Assembly: GCA_018260285.1 (NCBI GenBank)
Contig: JAGLBH010000019.1
Span: forward strand, 1-18,175
Length of the DNA: 18,175 nt
Direction of reading: 5' to 3'
Origin: Arthrobacter sp.
GTDB taxonomy: Bacteria; Actinomycetota; Actinomycetes; Actinomycetales; Micrococcaceae
Shown: in pieces, positions 1 through 8,212 of the stretch
How positions within the stretch are numbered: the stretch's first letter is position 1
Layout: each line of letters opens with the position of its first letter
The notes under the pieces: model-generated
What the model was told of the DNA's origin: nothing
Database searches by the model: none
The model's input: the letters and a program-made list of their open reading frames with translations, nothing else
Position numbers and translations under genes: made by a program

Positions 1-1515
1 GTTCGCGTGTACCGCTCGGAGGAGAACCTGCCCCGTGAGGAGCAGCTCGCCTCGAAGATCGCCGCTGTCGCCGTCGACCCGGTGGAGGTGGAGAAGGACG
101 TCGAGGAGATGATCATCAACCGGATCATCGACAACGCCTCCGTCGCCATCGCCTCGCTCAACCGCGCGCCGATCGTCTCCGCTCGCGCCCAGGCTCTCAG
201 CCACCGCTCCGGCGAGGGCTGCGGCCAGTCCGGCAAGGGCGCCAACGTCTTCGGCATCGACGAGACGGTCTCCCCCGAGTGGGCCGCCTGGGCCAACGGC
301 GTCGCCGTCCGCGAGCTCGACTACCACGACACCTTCCTCGCAGCCGAGTACTCCCACCCCGGCGACAACATTCCCGCGATCCTCGCCGTCGCCCAGCACG
401 CGGGCAAGTCCGGCAGGGACCTGATCCGCGGCATCGCCACCGGCTACGAGATCCAGGTGGACCTCGTCAAGGCGATCTGCCTCCACAAGCACAAGATCGA
501 CCACGTGGCCCACCTCGGCCCGTCCGCCGCCGCAGGCATCGGCACGCTCCTCGGCCTCGACCAGGAGACGATCTTCCAGGCCGTCGGCCAGGCGCTGCAC
601 ACGACGACGGCGACGCGCCAGTCTCGCAAGGGCGAGATCTCGACGTGGAAGGCCCATGCACCGGCCTTCGCCGGCAAGATGGCCGTCGAGGCTGTGGACC
701 GCGCCATGCGCGGCCAGACCTCGCCTGTGCCGATCTACGAGGGCGAGGACGGCGTCATCGCCTGGCTGCTCGACGGCAAGGACGCCACCTACGAGGTGCC
801 GCTCCCCGCAGCGGGCGAGCCGAAGCGTGCGATCCTCGACACGTACACGAAGGAGCACTCGGCCGAGTACCAGGCTCAGGCCTGGATCGATCTGGCCCGC
901 AAGCTCCACGGCGAGCACCCGGAGCTGGCTGACCCGACGAAGGTCACGTCCATCGAGATCGCCACGAGCCACCACACCCACTACGTCATCGGCTCCGGCG
1001 CGAACGACCCGCAGAAGTACGATCCGACCGCGTCGCGCGAGACGCTCGACCACTCGATCATGTACATCTTCACGGTCGCCCTCCAGGACGGCGGCTGGCA
1101 CCACGTCGACTCCTACGCCCCGGAGCGCGCTCAGCGTCCGGACACCGTGGAGCTGTGGAACAAGGTCACCACCGTCGAGGATCCCGAGTGGACCCGCCGC
1201 TACCACTCCCTCGACATCTCGGAGAAGGCCTTCGGCGGCTCGGTGAAGATCACTCTCGAGGACGGCACGGTCATCGAGGACGAGATCGCCGTCGCCGACG
1301 CACACCCGCTCGGCGCTCGTCCGTTCGCTCGCGAGCAGTACATCCAGAAGTTCCGCACCCTGGCTGAGGGCCTCGTCGAGGAGGCGGAGATCAACCGCTT
1401 CATCGCCGCAGCCGAGAATCTCGCGAACCTGGGCGAGGGCGAGCTGGACCAGCTGAACATCAAGGCCGCTCCGGGCGTCATCGACCTCGCTGCCGGCCCC
1501 AAGGGCCTCTTCTAG
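1..1515 (+). CDS. prpD: 2-methylcitrate dehydratase PrpD (5'-partial)
   Basis: MmgE/PrpD-family protein. It dehydrates 2-methylcitrate to 2-methyl-cis-aconitate in the cytoplasmic methylcitrate cycle, which disposes of propionyl-CoA. The frame is open to the left edge, and about 504 codons lie inside the window. A GTG at position 7 could be read as a start, but no ribosome binding site can be seen and actinobacterial PrpD proteins have a few more residues before this point, so I treat it as truncated by the window. Family landmarks counted from that GTG are the N-terminal [14 protein letters not shown] (residues 34-47), the [20 protein letters not shown] stretch (about 104-123), and a full-length C-terminus. 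It ends with TAG 25 nt before prpB, with which it forms a prpDBC unit. The context makes PrpD far more likely than another MmgE/PrpD member. Confidence 0.93.
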   Translation, partial: VRVYRSEENLPREEQLASKIAAVAVDPVEVEKDVEEMIINRIIDNASVAIASLNRAPIVSARAQALSHRSGEGCGQSGKGANVFGIDETVSPEWAAWANGVAVRELDYHDTFLAAEYSHPGDNIPAILAVAQHAGKSGRDLIRGIATGYEIQVDLVKAICLHKHKIDHVAHLGPSAAAGIGTLLGLDQETIFQAVGQALHTTTATRQSRKGEISTWKAHAPAFAGKMAVEAVDRAMRGQTSPVPIYEGEDGVIAWLLDGKDATYEVPLPAAGEPKRAILDTYTKEHSAEYQAQAWIDLARKLHGEHPELADPTKVTSIEIATSHHTHYVIGSGANDPQKYDPTASRETLDHSIMYIFTVALQDGGWHHVDSYAPERAQRPDTVELWNKVTTVEDPEWTRRYHSLDISEKAFGGSVKITLEDGTVIEDEIAVADAHPLGARPFAREQYIQKFRTLAEGLVEEAEINRFIAAAENLANLGEGELDQLNIKAAPGVIDLAAGPKGLF

Positions 1516-1540
1516 GACACTGCTCCCGAAAGGAGTCATC

Positions 1541-2473
1541 ATGCTGTACTCGAAGACCTCCCCCGCGGACAAGCGCGTTGCGCTGCGCCGGGCTCTCACG
1601 CCCGGCGCCGCCGCGCAGTTCCCGGGCGCCTTCAACCCGCTCTCGGCTCGTCTCATCCAGGAGAAGGGATTCGCCGGTGTCTACATCTCCGGCGCAGTCC
1701 TCGCCAATGACCTGGGGCTGCCGGATGTCGGGCTGACGACGCTCACCGAGGTGGCGCACCGTGCCGGGCAGATTGCCCGCATGACGGATCTCCCGGCCCT
1801 CGTCGACGCCGACACGGGCTTCGGCGAGCCGATGAACGTCGCTCGCACGATCCAGGAGCTCGAGAACGCAGGCCTCTCCGGCTGCCACATCGAGGACCAG
1901 TTCAACCCGAAGCGCTGCGGTCACCTCGACGGCAAGAACATGGTGGACCTCGAGACCGCGACGAAGCGCATCAAGGCAGCCGCCGAGGCTCGCATCGATG
2001 AGAACTTCCTCATCATGGCGCGCACGGACATTCGGGCTGTCGAGGGGCTGCCCGCGGCGATCGACCGCGCGAAGGCGCTCGTCGACGCCGGTGCGGACGC
2101 GATCTTCCCGGAGGCCATGCGCTCCGTCGAGGAATTCGAGGCCGTGTGCAAGGCTGTGGACGTTCCGGTCCTCGCCAACATGACGGAGTTCGGCAAGTCC
2201 GAGCTGTTCACCCGCCAGGCTCTCGCCGACGCGGGCGTGGCGATGATCATCTACCCGGTGACCCTCCTGCGCTCCGCGATGGGCGCCGCCGAGCGAGTGC
2301 TCGACGACATCAACGCCCACGGAACCCAGCAGGGGTCCGTGGACCAGATGCTCACCCGCGCTCGCCTCTACGAGCTCGTGGACTACGAGGCGTACAACCA
2401 GTGGGACACGGGAATCTTCAACTTCCAGGTGCCCGGCACGGACATCGAAGCCAACGCCAGCACGCTGGCATAG
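1541..2473 (+). CDS. prpB: 2-methylisocitrate lyase PrpB
   Basis: Cleaves 2-methylisocitrate to pyruvate and succinate, the last step of the methylcitrate cycle. At 310 residues it is normal length for the isocitrate lyase/PEP mutase superfamily (TIM barrel). Visible motifs are YISGAVLANDLGLPDVG (48-64), the Mg-binding region DADTGFGEP (89-97), and the catalytic loop KRCGH (124-128), whose cysteine is the expected acid/base residue. The ATG is preceded by GAAAGGAG at 1528-1535 with 5 nt spacing, which fixes the start. prpD lies 25 nt upstream and prpC 13 nt downstream, so the three genes are very probably co-transcribed. Confidence 0.96.
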   Translation: MLYSKTSPADKRVALRRALTPGAAAQFPGAFNPLSARLIQEKGFAGVYISGAVLANDLGLPDVGLTTLTEVAHRAGQIARMTDLPALVDADTGFGEPMNVARTIQELENAGLSGCHIEDQFNPKRCGHLDGKNMVDLETATKRIKAAAEARIDENFLIMARTDIRAVEGLPAAIDRAKALVDAGADAIFPEAMRSVEEFEAVCKAVDVPVLANMTEFGKSELFTRQALADAGVAMIIYPVTLLRSAMGAAERVLDDINAHGTQQGSVDQMLTRARLYELVDYEAYNQWDTGIFNFQVPGTDIEANASTLA

Positions 2474-2486
2474 TCAAGGAGTCATC

Positions 2487-3626
2487 ATGACCGAAACCGA
2501 CATCAAGAAGGGCCTTGCCGGCGTCGTCGTCGACTACACGGCGATCTCCAAGGTCAACCCCGAGACGAACTCCCTCCTCTACCGCGGCTACCCGGTTCAG
2601 GATCTCGCGGCGAAGAAGTCCTTCGAGGAGGTGGCGCTGCTCCTGTGGAACGGCGAGCTGCCTTCCGAAGACGAGCTGGCTGAGTTCGTGACGTTCGAGC
2701 GCGCCCACCGCGCCCTCGACGAGAACGTCAAAGCCGCCATCGACCTTCTGCCGAAGGACTGCCACCCGATGGACGTGGGGCGCACCGCCGTCTCCGTGCT
2801 CGGCGCGAACCACCCGAAGGCGGAGGACTCCTCCCCCGAGGCTGAGCTCGAGAAGGCCAAGCACCTCTTCGCGAAGTTCCCGGCCGTCGTCGCCTACGAC
2901 CAGCGCCGCCGCCGCGGCCAGGAGGTCGTGGAGCCTCGCGAGGACCTCGACTACTCGCAGAACTTCCTCTGGATGACGTTCGGCGAGGAGCCGGCCGAAG
3001 AGGTCGTCGACGCCTTCCGCGTCTCGATGGTCCTCTACGCAGAGCACTCCTTCAACGCCTCGACGTTCACGGCCCGCGTCATCACCTCGACGCTCTCCGA
3101 CCTGCACTCGGCTGTCACCGGTGCCATCGGCGCTCTCAAGGGCCCGCTCCACGGCGGCGCCAACGAGGCCGTCATGCACACCTTCACCGAGATCGGCATC
3201 CGCACGGACGAGTCTCGCGAGGACGCCGCCGCTCGGGCGAAGGCCTGGATGGAGGACGCCCTGGCCCAGAAGAAGAAGGTCATGGGCTTCGGCCACCGCG
3301 TCTACAAGAACGGCGACTCCCGTGTGCCCACGATGAAGGGCGCCCTGGACCGCATGATCGGCTACTACGGCCGCGAAGAGATGCTCGGCCTCTACGACGG
3401 TCTCGAACAGGCGATGGACGAGGCGAAGGGCATCAAGCCGAACCTCGACTACCCCGCCGGCCCGACGTACCACCTCATGGGCTTCGACACGGAGATGTTC
3501 ACCCCGCTCTTCATCGCGTCCCGCATCACGGGGTGGACGGCCCACATCATGGAGCAGCGCGCCTCCAACGCGCTCATCCGCCCGCTCTCCGAGTACAACG
3601 GCCCGGAGCAGCGCGAGCTGGCGTAG
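2487..3626 (+). CDS. prpC: 2-methylcitrate synthase PrpC
   Basis: Citrate synthase family member that condenses propionyl-CoA with oxaloacetate to 2-methylcitrate, the entry step of the cycle. It is 379 residues, the short form typical of bacterial methylcitrate synthases and Gram-positive citrate synthases. The catalytic set is present: His222 in GPLHGGANE, His270 in MGFGHRVYK, and Asp334 in GFDTEMF, corresponding to the His-His-Asp triad of citrate synthases. The ATG follows AAGGAG at 2476-2481 with 5 nt spacing, and the gene starts 13 nt after the prpB stop. The protein alone could be a citrate synthase, but its place directly after prpD and prpB makes PrpC the better call. A hairpin follows at 3642-3678. 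Confidence 0.94.
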   Translation: MTETDIKKGLAGVVVDYTAISKVNPETNSLLYRGYPVQDLAAKKSFEEVALLLWNGELPSEDELAEFVTFERAHRALDENVKAAIDLLPKDCHPMDVGRTAVSVLGANHPKAEDSSPEAELEKAKHLFAKFPAVVAYDQRRRRGQEVVEPREDLDYSQNFLWMTFGEEPAEEVVDAFRVSMVLYAEHSFNASTFTARVITSTLSDLHSAVTGAIGALKGPLHGGANEAVMHTFTEIGIRTDESREDAAARAKAWMEDALAQKKKVMGFGHRVYKNGDSRVPTMKGALDRMIGYYGREEMLGLYDGLEQAMDEAKGIKPNLDYPAGPTYHLMGFDTEMFTPLFIASRITGWTAHIMEQRASNALIRPLSEYNGPEQRELA

Positions 3627-3641
3627 CCGCCTGCTCGGCTC

Positions 3642-3678
3642 CCCGTTCTGCTGTGGCACGTCAGCCCCGCAGAACGGG
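3642..3678. terminator. Hairpin between convergent prpC and MFS genes
   Basis: A perfect 10-bp inverted repeat (arms 3642-3651 and 3669-3678, CCCGTTCTGC/GCAGAACGGG) with a 17-nt loop lies 15 nt after the prpC stop and 18 nt beyond the stop of the convergent MFS gene. Neither strand has a clear T-run next to it. It could therefore act as a weak bidirectional terminator or as an RNA-stability element. Confidence 0.5.
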
Positions 3679-3696
3679 ACGGTGCCGGGCGATGAC

Positions 3697-5079
3697 TCAG
3701 GTGCGGGAGTTCTTGACGCCGACCGCCGCCGTGACTGCGCCCACCGCCAGCACGGCGGCTGTCACGGCTGCGGCACGGTGAAAGCCTGCCTCGCTCACCG
3801 CTCCGCCCATGATGAGACCGGCGAAGGCGACAGCCAGGAGCCCCGCGATGCGCGCGGCGGCATTGTTGATCGCCGACCCGATCCCAGCCTGGCTGGGCGG
3901 GAGCTGCTGCAGCACGGACGAGGTCAGGGGAGCCACGATGAGCATGAGCCCCGCGCCGAAGAGGACGATCCCCGGGAAAACCTCCGTCCAGAAGTCCGTG
4001 GGACCGCTGCCGAGCTGCGGAAGGTATGCCATGGAAAGGAATCCGAGCGCAGCGATTCCGGCTCCCCCCGCCATGAACCACCGGGGGCCGAATCGCCCAG
4101 ACAGCTGGCCCACGCGGCTGGACCCGATGAGCAGAAGAAGCGTCGGCGGCATGCACACCACCCCCGTCATCACGGCGCTCAGCCCCAGAACCGATTGAAG
4201 ATACAGGGGCAGGGCGAAGAACCCCAGGCCCATCGCCCCATAGATGAACACGGTGGCAAGGTTCCCGGCTGCCACGTTCTCTGCGCGGAAGATCCCCAGC
4301 GGCATCATCGGATGGGGGGCCACCCGCTGGCGCAGGACGAAGAGCACGACGCCGAGGGCTCCCGCCACCGTCCAGGCCCACGGCGACCAGCCCTCGTCGG
4401 TCTCCCCCGACAGCCGGATGAGGCCGAAGACGAGTGCCCCCAGGCCCGCTGCCGCAAGGGTCGCGCTCAGCCAGTCCAGCAGGGCGCCCTCGTTCCGAGG
4501 CATGCGCGGAATCCTGGAGAGCACGACGACGGCCGCGATCATCGGGGGCAGGTTGACGAAGAACACCGCCCTCCACGAGAGCTGGTCCACGAGCAGGCCG
4601 CCGACGAGCGGAGACACCAGGCCGGCCACGGAGGTCCAGGCCGTCCACGTGCCGATCGCCTTCCCCTGGGCAGGGCCGGAGAAGGCGCTGATGATCATCG
4701 CCAAGGAGGAAGGAACGAGGAAGGCCCCGGCTACGCCCTGGACAATGCGGGCTACGATGAGGATCTGCGGGGTCCACGCCAGGCCGCAGACGAGGGAGGT
4801 GACCCCGAATCCGACGAGTCCTGCCATCATGACGCGCTCCCGGCCGTAGCGATCCGCGATGGACCCGGCGACGAGGATGAGGGCTCCCAGGCTCAGAAGG
4901 TATCCGGAGACGACCCACTGCTGCTCCAGGAGTCCCCCGCCAAGTTCCCGCCCGATGGAGACGAGAGCCAGGTTGACCACGGAGCCATCGAGAATCGCCA
5001 TGAAACTGGCGAGAACGGCGACAATGAGGACGTGCCTCCGGCGGGCTGCTTCAGTCACGTCCGCCGTCGGCTCCCTCAT
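3697..5079 (-). CDS. DHA2-type MFS drug/H+ antiporter
   Basis: Polytopic inner-membrane exporter of the major facilitator superfamily, DHA2 (EmrB/QacA-like) group. The 460-residue product has multiple hydrophobic segments, consistent with the usual 14 helices. Visible motifs: the motif D1-like FMAILDGSVVNLAL in helix 1 (about 26-39, with Asp31), motif A GSIADRYGR after helix 2 (72-80), and QGVAGAFLVPSSLAMI, SGYLLSLGAL and WRAVFFVNLPP, all typical of this group. I start it at the ATG at 5079, which puts a short charged tail (MREPTADVTEAARRRH) before helix 1. A start at 5151 in the same frame would run into the upstream SGNH gene. The gap to that gene's stop is only 25 nt, with a weak GCAGGT as SD, so co-transcription is likely. 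The substrate cannot be predicted. Confidence 0.88.
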   Translation of the reverse strand: MREPTADVTEAARRRHVLIVAVLASFMAILDGSVVNLALVSIGRELGGGLLEQQWVVSGYLLSLGALILVAGSIADRYGRERVMMAGLVGFGVTSLVCGLAWTPQILIVARIVQGVAGAFLVPSSLAMIISAFSGPAQGKAIGTWTAWTSVAGLVSPLVGGLLVDQLSWRAVFFVNLPPMIAAVVVLSRIPRMPRNEGALLDWLSATLAAAGLGALVFGLIRLSGETDEGWSPWAWTVAGALGVVLFVLRQRVAPHPMMPLGIFRAENVAAGNLATVFIYGAMGLGFFALPLYLQSVLGLSAVMTGVVCMPPTLLLLIGSSRVGQLSGRFGPRWFMAGGAGIAALGFLSMAYLPQLGSGPTDFWTEVFPGIVLFGAGLMLIVAPLTSSVLQQLPPSQAGIGSAINNAAARIAGLLAVAFAGLIMGGAVSEAGFHRAAAVTAAVLAVGAVTAAVGVKNSRT

Positions 5080-5104
5080 GACCTGCGAGGCACCCGCCTG
5101 CCCC

Positions 5105-5830
5105 TCAGGCACCCGCCCGGGCCTTGAGCACCCGATCGACCTCAGCCCCATACGCGGCGCCGAGGATCACTGCGCCGATGGCGTTGGGGTGCTCGCCGTC
5201 GTCGCTCGTGCCGTCTTTGTACGCCCCGAGCTCGGAGCCCTTGAGGTCCGGCCAGGGGTCGATCCACCAGAATTTCTGGGCTTCAGACCAGGCCTTCATG
5301 GCGGAGTTGAATCGGTCTGTGTACTCGGGCCGCTGTGCGGCAGGGCGGGGGCCGATCGCAGTCATGATGACGTCCCTCCCGCTTTTTTCTGTGGCCTTCA
5401 CGAGCAGAAGAACGCTCTTCTGCATCCAGGCGAGCATCTCGTCCAGGGTCTTGCCCTCGTTGACAGCATTGAGGTCATTCGCCCCGAGCTCCAAGAGAAG
5501 GACATCCGTATGGGCCGGCTGAGCCTGCGGGAGAATGCCCTCGGCTGTGATGCCGTTGATCGCCGTGATGTCAGCAAGTCTGGCGGTGGAGCTGTCAAAG
5601 TGGTGGGGCCAGGAGTTGGGGTTCTCGGTCGTCTCAGCATGAATGGCGTTCGTCCCGATGCCCGTGGTGATGGAGTCGCCATAGAGCGTCACGCTCGTGC
5701 GCGGCAGGGTGGAGGCCCCGGCGTGAGTGTCAGAGCAGCCGGTGAGCATCAGAGCGCCGCCGCCGAGGGCACCGATCAGCACGCTGCGGCGGGAGGCGGG
5801 ACTTCTCAGATGTTTAATAGGCATCCTCAT
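5105..5830 (-). CDS. SGNH/GDSL-hydrolase lipoprotein, probable Tat export
   Basis: Predicted extracytoplasmic esterase or deacetylase anchored as a lipoprotein (241 residues). The N-terminus has a twin-arginine stretch SRRSVLIG (13-20), a hydrophobic core and a lipobox LTGC with the lipidated cysteine at 32. Family blocks are complete: GDS (51-53, nucleophile Ser53), the block II glycine in INGITAEG, GAND (116-119) and DGEHPN with Asp211 and His214. All catalytic residues are present, so it should be active. The substrate is unknown: acetylated wall sugars or lipids are possible. ATG codons at 5830 and 5824 both fit. An AGGAG lies 14 nt before the first, which is rather far, so the start is uncertain by two codons. 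It sits 68 nt after the Nramp-like gene and 25 nt before the MFS gene. Confidence 0.86.
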   Translation of the reverse strand: MRMPIKHLRSPASRRSVLIGALGGGALMLTGCSDTHAGASTLPRTSVTLYGDSITTGIGTNAIHAETTENPNSWPHHFDSSTARLADITAINGITAEGILPQAQPAHTDVLLLELGANDLNAVNEGKTLDEMLAWMQKSVLLLVKATEKSGRDVIMTAIGPRPAAQRPEYTDRFNSAMKAWSEAQKFWWIDPWPDLKGSELGAYKDGTSDDGEHPNAIGAVILGAAYGAEVDRVLKARAGA

Positions 5831-5898
5831 AGTTTATGGGCTGTCTCCTGAGAACTGACAATGGAGGGCATAGCTGAGGACTGAGACCGGCCTCTGCT

Positions 5899-7161
5899 CT
5901 ACGCGAGGGCCTGCGGAACCATGTAGAGGCCGAAGCACATGACCATGACGCACAGCGACGTAGTCACCCACCGGTACGCCCCCCGCATGCGGTATTCGGC
6001 TGGCAGAGCCTTCGCCTCGAGCATCAGAAGCATTCCGAGAACAAGAGGCAGAAGGAGGGCGTTCATCACCTCAACGTCGACGGCGATGTGCACGAGATCC
6101 ACGTTGGCAAAGACCAGCACCGCGCCGACGACATGGATCAAGATGTAGACGGTGTAGAACTTCCAGTTCTGCCGGCCGATCTTCTCGTTGAGACTGTGCT
6201 TCCAGCCCATGACCTCCGCAAGACCCCACGATCCCGCCAGAGAGACGACGAGCGCTGCCACGAGAGCCCCGCCCATGAGCGCAGCTCCAACCGTCACTTT
6301 GGCTGTGGTCGAGCCGATAAACGGCGCGAGAGCCGCCGTCAGATCCCCCACCGTGTTGAGCGGCTCCCCGCCCTGCCCGCTCTTGAATGCCGTGGCTCCA
6401 TAGGCGATGATGACGACGATCATGATGGCCTGCGTCAGCACGCTGCCGATCGCGGTGTCCCGCCGCGCCTGCTTGAGGTGGATCGGCCGCAGTCCCTTGT
6501 CCACGACGGCTCCCTGCTGGTAGAAGATCATCCAGGGCATGACGACGGCGCCCACATTGGCGGCGAGCAGGTACAGGTAGGCATCGTCGTGGAGGGGCAT
6601 GCTGCCGAGAGCCCGCCCGATCTCCCCCACGTCCGGATGCGTGAGGATCATGGCAGGAATGAACGCGAGCTCGGCGAGACCCACGGCAATGCCGATGCGC
6701 TCCACCTTCGTGTAGCTGCCCGTCAGCGCGAGGCCCACGAGGAAGGCCGTGGCCACCGTGACGCTCAGAGCCTTGGGCACCCCGAAGAGCTCCCCGACCC
6801 CGGCGACGCCGATGAACTCCGTCAGCAGCGCCCCGATCGCCGAGAGGAAGAGGGTCGAGCCTGAGATCCACGCCCAGACGGGGCCGAAGTGCTCGCGGAT
6901 GAGAGCTCCATGGCCCTTCTGCGTGACGATGCCCAGCCGGACTGTGATCTCCTGGGTCATGAAGAGCACGGGGATGAGCATCAGCTGCGGCAGGATGAGC
7001 GCGTAGCCGAACTGGGCCCCGGACTGGGCTGCGGTGATGAGACATCCGGCATCCGTGTCTGCGAGCATGACGATGAGCCCAGGACCCCAGATCGCAGCGA
7101 TCGTCTTCCAGGACCAGCGGGAGGAGGCCTGGACCGGGGCGGGTGGGAGCAGAGCGGCCAC
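5899..7161 (-). CDS. Nramp-related divalent metal transporter with altered signature motifs
   Basis: Polytopic membrane protein of the NRAMP (SLC11) family, 420 residues and about 11 helices. The helix 1 entry GPGLIVMLADTDAGC aligns without gaps to the canonical GPG...DPGN. Thus the metal-ligating Asp is kept, but Pro becomes Ala and the Asn ligand becomes Cys. In helix 6 the canonical MPH reads MPW (VGAVVMPWMIFYQQ). Such departures are known in Nramp-related branches that do not behave as classic Mn/Fe transporters, including the Mg-transporting NRMT group, so I do not name it MntH. The start is GTG at 7161, supported by CGGAGG at 7170-7175 with 8 nt spacing. It is the first gene of a possible three-gene unit with the SGNH lipoprotein and the MFS exporter. 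Confidence 0.87.
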   Translation of the reverse strand: MAALLPPAPVQASSRWSWKTIAAIWGPGLIVMLADTDAGCLITAAQSGAQFGYALILPQLMLIPVLFMTQEITVRLGIVTQKGHGALIREHFGPVWAWISGSTLFLSAIGALLTEFIGVAGVGELFGVPKALSVTVATAFLVGLALTGSYTKVERIGIAVGLAELAFIPAMILTHPDVGEIGRALGSMPLHDDAYLYLLAANVGAVVMPWMIFYQQGAVVDKGLRPIHLKQARRDTAIGSVLTQAIMIVVIIAYGATAFKSGQGGEPLNTVGDLTAALAPFIGSTTAKVTVGAALMGGALVAALVVSLAGSWGLAEVMGWKHSLNEKIGRQNWKFYTVYILIHVVGAVLVFANVDLVHIAVDVEVMNALLLPLVLGMLLMLEAKALPAEYRMRGAYRWVTTSLCVMVMCFGLYMVPQALA

Positions 7162-7169
7162 AGGTTTTG

Positions 7170-7175
7170 CCTCCG
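7170..7175 (-). promoter_or_regulatory. Ribosome binding site fixing the Nramp-like GTG start
   Basis: CGGAGG on the - strand, 8 nt upstream of the GTG at 7161. It selects this GTG over the internal ATG codons and gives the product a short cytoplasmic tail before the first helix. Confidence 0.7.
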
Positions 7176-7232
7176 AACGTCAGGGGCGCCGGGGCCGGGG
7201 ACTGCCTGGATGCCATATGCGCCGGAGAACAC

Positions 7233-7238
7233 TCTATA
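7233..7238 (-). promoter_or_regulatory. Candidate -10 box for the Nramp-like gene
   Basis: TATAGA on the - strand (full context GGTATAGAGTG), about 70 nt upstream of the GTG start and downstream of the tmRNA terminator. It is a good TANNNT-like match, but no convincing -35 hexamer sits at the right distance. The rest of the 7176-7316 gap shows no recognisable metal-regulator palindrome or riboswitch. Confidence 0.3.
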
Positions 7239-7316
7239 CCGGTGCGGACAGGAAGACCGTTGCGGCCAGGACGCCCCGATCCGGGGATCAGCCGGTGGCT
7301 CTGCAGCTGGAAACGA

Positions 7317-7344
7317 AAACAGCCCCGGTTTCCCGGGGCTGTTT
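7317..7344 (-). terminator. Intrinsic terminator of tmRNA
   Basis: A perfect 12-bp stem (arms 7317-7328 and 7333-7344, AAACAGCCCCGG/CCGGGGCTGTTT) closes on a GAAA tetraloop when read on the - strand. The descending arm ends in TTTT followed by CGTTTCC. It begins 4 nt after the tmRNA 3' end, the normal place for an ssrA terminator. Confidence 0.88.
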
Positions 7345-7347
7345 CAG

Positions 7348-7714
7348 TGGAGATGGGGGGAATTGAACCCCCGTCCGATGGTGTGTTGCCAGGGCTTCTC
7401 CGGGCGCAGTCTGCGTCGGGTTTTCTCAGCCCCGGCCATCCTGCAGACAGGTGGCCGACCCGGGCTCAGTCGTCTAAAAGTCCCGAGCACCCCAACGACG
7501 AGGGCACTCAGCAGTGGCTATCTAGTCGATGCCAGCATCCGGAGCGATAGCAACCCCGGGCTGACAGACTTGCTCGCTACTTAGGCAGCGAGAGCGAAGT
7601 CAGTGCGCTTAGATTCGGCACTTATTGGTTTTGCAGAGAGCGTTGACAAGATGACTCTGCATCCTTGGCCCGCTTCACCTGCCGCGACAAACATCGTCGA
7701 AACCGATCATCCCC
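7348..7714 (-). ncRNA. ssrA: tmRNA (ssrA), tag AESKRTDFALAA
   Basis: Transfer-messenger RNA, which with SmpB frees ribosomes stalled on broken mRNA and tags the nascent peptide for proteolysis. The 5' end GGGGATGATCGGTTTCGAC (from 7714) pairs its first 7 nt with CATCTCC near the 3' end, including one G-U pair. The 3' half has a T-stem/loop GGGGG-TTCAATT-CCCCC and discriminator A at 7348. The tag reading frame runs from the GCC resume codon at 7619 to TAA ending at 7581 and gives AESKRTDFALAA, with the ALAA protease signal and an actinobacterial RTDFALAA ending. Length is about 367 nt, normal for one-piece tmRNA. The genome reads CTG, not CCA, after the discriminator, so CCA would have to be added after transcription. 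smpB lies upstream on the same strand. Confidence 0.96.
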
Positions 7715-7752
7715 ATATTCTGTTACCAAAACACCGCTTGCGCGGAAGATTC

Positions 7753-7758
7753 ATCATA
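7753..7758 (-). promoter_or_regulatory. Candidate -10 box for ssrA
   Basis: TATGAT on the - strand, about 39 nt upstream of the mature tmRNA 5' end and just after the small membrane-protein gene. If used, the transcript would need 5' trimming, as RNase P does for tmRNA precursors. No clear -35 is seen, so this is only a candidate. Confidence 0.3.
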
Positions 7759-7776
7759 GCACAATCCCGCAGAGCG

Positions 7777-8211
7777 CTAGGGCGTCTCCGTCGTGCTCTC
7801 TCCCCCGCCGAACGGGCCCACGGGGATCCCGAGGATGCTCACCGGGTCCTGGCCGCCGGCCGCCGCATAGAAGGCCAGCACCACGCTGATGACCGCGATG
7901 AGCAGCCCCAGCATGGACATGGCTGTGACCACGGGGCGCTTCCGGGGGAAGCCCCACACGAGGGAGAGCACGTTCCCGACGATGAGGATCGGTGAAGCCC
8001 ACGCCACGAGCCGGGCGAACTCGAGGAAGTACACGGCGAAGGGCGGGAAGAGGAGCACGATGACGCCGGGCAGGAGCGCCAGGCACAGCAGTGCGCTGAC
8101 GATCACGCTGGCCGTCACCCAGAGCGGCCGCCTGGAGCCAGACGGCCGGTCGGCGTCGTACTCGGGAAGATCATCCTCGGCGGGTGCCTCGTCGGCGAAA
8201 AAGTCAGTCAC
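7777..8211 (-). CDS. Small membrane protein of unknown function coupled to smpB
   Basis: I do not recognise this 144-residue protein. Its N-terminus (residues 1-28) is acidic (MTDFFADEAPAEDDLPEYDAD) and is followed by about three to four hydrophobic helices between residues 30 and 117. A short RKRP loop lies between them and the glycine-rich tail GPFGGGESTTETP ends the protein. No signal peptide or catalytic motif is visible. The start is GTG at 8211. Only 1 nt separates it from the smpB TAG, so translation is very likely coupled, with GGGA near the end of smpB acting as SD. It ends 62 nt before the tmRNA 5' end. The position suggests an operon passenger rather than a rescue factor, but this is inference. 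Confidence 0.75.
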   Translation of the reverse strand: MTDFFADEAPAEDDLPEYDADRPSGSRRPLWVTASVIVSALLCLALLPGVIVLLFPPFAVYFLEFARLVAWASPILIVGNVLSLVWGFPRKRPVVTAMSMLGLLIAVISVVLAFYAAAGGQDPVSILGIPVGPFGGGESTTETP

Positions 8212-8212
8212 G

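Noticed and set aside
2418..3659. 413-residue - strand frame across prpC
   Set aside because: It is a high-GC antisense shadow of a well-supported citrate synthase family gene, with no motif of its own.
3682..5127. Long open + strand frame opposite the MFS gene
   Set aside because: Its translation is rich in Gly, Arg, His, Asp and Glu without domains. The antisense frame encodes a clear MFS protein with motifs.
5080..5151. N-terminal extension of the MFS protein to 5151
   Set aside because: It would overlap the end of the SGNH gene and adds a polar tail not seen in the family.
7176..7316. Metal riboswitch or Mn-regulator site upstream of the Nramp-like gene
   Set aside because: No M-box or yybP-type core and no long MntR/DtxR-like palindrome could be recognised. 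Only a small CCCCG-GAT-CGGGG repeat is present.
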